Shown piece by piece: positions 5,109 to 6,546 of a DNA stretch of 6,546 nucleotides; position 1 is the stretch's first letter, and each line of letters opens with the position of its first letter. Source of the stretch: Collinsella sp. GTDB taxonomy: Bacteria > Actinomycetota > Coriobacteriia > Coriobacteriales > Coriobacteriaceae. Below the pieces are notes generated by a model. The model was not told the origin of the DNA. It saw only the letters and a list, made by a program, of their open reading frames with translations, and made no database searches. A program made the position numbers and the translations under genes. Location of the stretch: positions 1-6,546 of the forward strand of contig JAHAGQ010000042.1 of the NCBI GenBank assembly GCA_018373675.1. The letters are read 5' to 3'.

Positions 5109-5139
5109 ATGCGACAAAGGGACAGCCCCTTTGTCGCAT
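5109..5139. repeat. Perfect 13-bp palindrome between transporter and dehydrogenase genes
   Basis: Bases 5109-5121 are the exact reverse complement of 5127-5139, loop ACAGC. No T tract follows on either strand, so full termination is unlikely. It fills half of a 69-base gap inside the operon. Its form suggests an intergenic REP-like repeat or an mRNA-processing hairpin that would lower expression of the last gene relative to the transporter. Confidence 0.75.
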
Positions 5140-5169
5140 TCCACCGGTCACCAGTATTAAGGAGTCGAA

Positions 5170-6210
5170 ATGTCTGAGCTCAAACCCGTCCGCATTGCCG
5201 TTATCGGTGCCGGCGCCATGGGCCGCAACCACATCCGCTTTGTCACCGAGGAGCCCGAGGCCGAGCTCGTCGCCATCGCTGACGCCTTTGAGGGCGCCCG
5301 CGCCACGGCCGAGGCCGCCGGCGTGCCGTTTTATACCGATCCCGCCCAGATGATGGACGAGGTCAAGCCCGAGGCCGTCATTATCGCCACCCCCAACGAC
5401 CTGCACCTGGGCGTTGCCCGCGAGGCCATCAAGCGCAACATCGTGCCGCTGGTCGAAAAGCCGATCTCCAACGACCTCGAGGATGCTCAGGCCTTCGCCG
5501 CCGAGGCCGAGACCGCCGGCGTGCCCGTGCTCGTGGGTCAGCACCGTCGCCACAACCCCTTCGTCAACAAGGCCAAGGAGATCATCGAGTCTGGCGAGCT
5601 GGGCAAGCTCACCGTGTCGAGCTTCCACTACATGATCTATAAGAATGACGAGTACTTCGACGTCGAGTGGCGCCGCAAGAAGGGCGCCGGCCCGATCCTA
5701 GTCAACCTGGTGCACGACGTCGACCTGCTCCGCTACCTGCTGGGCGAGCCCGTTGCCGTCCAGGGCATGCAGTCCAGCGCCGCCCGCGGTTTTGAGACCG
5801 AGGACTCCGCCGTGGTCAACGTCCGTTTTGCCGATGGCGCGCTCGCAAGCATGACCATCTCCGACGCCACCGCCAGCCCCTGGAACTGGGAGGCAACCGC
5901 TCGCGAGGATCCGCAGTATCGCCCCTTCGACGCCGACGCCTACTTTATTGGCGGTACCTTGGGCGCCTTGTCGCTGCCCCGCCTGCATCAGTTCTCCTAC
6001 GACGGCGCCTCCAACTGGCACAAGCCGCTGCAGATGGAGATCCCGGCCGTCGACCCGGCGCTGCCGCACAAGATGCAGCTCAAGCACTTTGTGAAGGTTG
6101 TCCGCCGCGAGGTCGAGCCCGTCGTGACCCCCGCCGACAACGTTAAGACGCTCACGCTTCTCAACGCTATCAAGGAGGCCGCCGAGACCGGCCAGCTCGT
6201 CGAGCTGTAA
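5170..6210 (+). CDS. Gfo/Idh/MocA-family NAD(P)-dependent dehydrogenase
   Basis: 346 aa, the usual length for the family. The N-terminal Rossmann fold shows G13-A-G-A-M-G18 and Asp38 at the end of the second strand, suggesting NAD(H). The family hallmark E96-K-P98 carries the catalytic lysine; the C-terminal domain (from about 125) begins QHRRHNPF and holds G-P-I-L-V-N-L-V-H182-D-V-D185, supplying the conserved histidine. The Asp usual four residues before this His is Val178, with Asn179 beside it, so the proton-relay side chain differs from the inositol dehydrogenase type. Members oxidise or reduce hydroxyls on sugars, inositols and related compounds. AAGGAG lies five bases before the ATG. 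It is the last gene of the cluster, followed by a strong terminator. Family certain, substrate unknown. Confidence 0.92.
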   Translation: MSELKPVRIAVIGAGAMGRNHIRFVTEEPEAELVAIADAFEGARATAEAAGVPFYTDPAQMMDEVKPEAVIIATPNDLHLGVAREAIKRNIVPLVEKPISNDLEDAQAFAAEAETAGVPVLVGQHRRHNPFVNKAKEIIESGELGKLTVSSFHYMIYKNDEYFDVEWRRKKGAGPILVNLVHDVDLLRYLLGEPVAVQGMQSSAARGFETEDSAVVNVRFADGALASMTISDATASPWNWEATAREDPQYRPFDADAYFIGGTLGALSLPRLHQFSYDGASNWHKPLQMEIPAVDPALPHKMQLKHFVKVVRREVEPVVTPADNVKTLTLLNAIKEAAETGQLVEL

Positions 6211-6282
6211 CGCCTTAGGGCAGACCGCGGCAGAAGCCCCATGCCGAACCCTTCGGTCCGCCACCAACAAGCCCCTCTTCTT

Positions 6283-6318
6283 TGCCCCGCGAGCAGCCTC
6301 CTGCCCGCGGGGCATTTT
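6283..6318 (+). terminator. Intrinsic terminator of the SDR-transporter-dehydrogenase cluster
   Basis: TGCCCCGCG (6283-6291) pairs perfectly with CGCGGGGCA (6306-6314). After one mismatch GCAG (6293-6296) pairs with CTGC (6301-6304) around loop CCTC. TTTTGC follows. It is about 75 bases past the last stop codon and is the strongest terminator in the window. Confidence 0.85.
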
Positions 6319-6470
6319 GCTACCTTTCCGACGATTTTTCTGGGGCGAGGGGCCATTTTGCACCTCGGCCTGATTCGTTCGCCACGAAATGCGCCTATCT
6401 ACTACGTTTAACCGATCGCCCTCAACCGTGCCAAATTTCGCGAAGTAAAAACCGACGCTCCTATAAGTTG
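6319..6470. other. Intergenic stretch without a supported gene
   Basis: No frame here has coding features. A second GGGG-C-CATTTTGC-ACCT string (6349-6365) echoes the terminator's 3' half (6309-6325) with small insertions, but only a 5-bp stem (6346-6350 with 6363-6367) surrounds it. An 8-bp palindrome ttcgcgaa lies at 6437-6444. The base composition becomes more balanced than in the operon. Confidence 0.5.
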
Positions 6471-6546
6471 TCAAGAGGCAGTTTGCGGGAGCGCTCTCTC
6501 CAATTCGCACAGGAGCTCGTAATACCTCCTCTCCAGTTTCGTCGAC
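6471..6546 (-). CDS. Possible C-terminal end of an unknown protein (enters from the right edge)
   Basis: One minus-strand frame is open from the right edge to a TGA at 6473-6471 and reads 24 residues, including RRYYELLCELERAL, which looks like an amphipathic helix. Beyond the stop, GGAGCG (6461-6456) can pair back with CGCTCC (6493-6488) and is followed after TCGG by TTTTT, a possible terminator. If real, this gene converges on the dehydrogenase cluster. Only 75 bases are visible and another minus-strand frame is also open, so this is a weak call without a family. Confidence 0.35.
   Translation of the reverse strand, partial: STKLERRYYELLCELERALPQTAS

Noticed and set aside
3952..5628. 558-codon minus-strand open frame opposite the transporter and dehydrogenase genes
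   Set aside because: It is the antisense shadow of GC-rich codons: Gly/Asp/His-rich low-complexity protein with no family motif, while the plus strand carries complete conserved proteins.
5698..6510. 270-codon minus-strand open frame covering the dehydrogenase 3' end and terminator
   Set aside because: It crosses the strong terminator and the opposite coding strand and shows no recognisable domain.

Overview
The sequence suggests a high-GC actinobacterium of the class Coriobacteriia, with a Collinsella-like gut species as the best guess. The grounds are GC-rich codon use in the metabolic genes (a 60-base line counted inside the SDR gene is 70% G+C), the gene set, and short palindromic intergenic repeats. 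This is inference from style; no marker gene is present.

Layout. (1) Bases 1-279 are the left end of an IS200/IS605-type insertion sequence: the first 42 codons of a minus-strand Y1 transposase run off the left edge, preceded by several hairpins, one of which covers the transposase ribosome binding site. (2) Bases 280-1337 hold a probable terminator and a minus-strand gene of unknown function for a Tat-type lipoprotein, clearly poorer in G+C than the rest (two 60-base lines counted at 43% and 48%). (3) Bases 1338-1779 contain no gene. They hold a 21-bp tandem repeat just upstream of the lipoprotein gene, two long overlapping inverted repeats, and two terminator-like structures. (4) Bases 1780-2658 encode a minus-strand LysR-type regulator, divergent from (5) a plus-strand cluster at 2896-6210: a short-chain dehydrogenase (SDR), an OFA-type major facilitator transporter, and a Gfo/Idh/MocA dehydrogenase. 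The cluster ends in a strong intrinsic terminator at 6283-6318. (6) The last 76 bases may hold the 3' end of a minus-strand gene entering from the right.

The regulator and the three plus-strand genes form the biological unit. A LysR protein probably senses a small molecule and controls the divergent promoter region. The transporter moves an organic anion or similar solute, and two NAD(P)-dependent dehydrogenases of unrelated families act on hydroxyl/keto groups. No kinase, aldolase, dehydratase or lyase is present, so the cluster looks more like a redox interconversion with substrate/product exchange than a full degradation pathway. The substrate cannot be read from the sequence.
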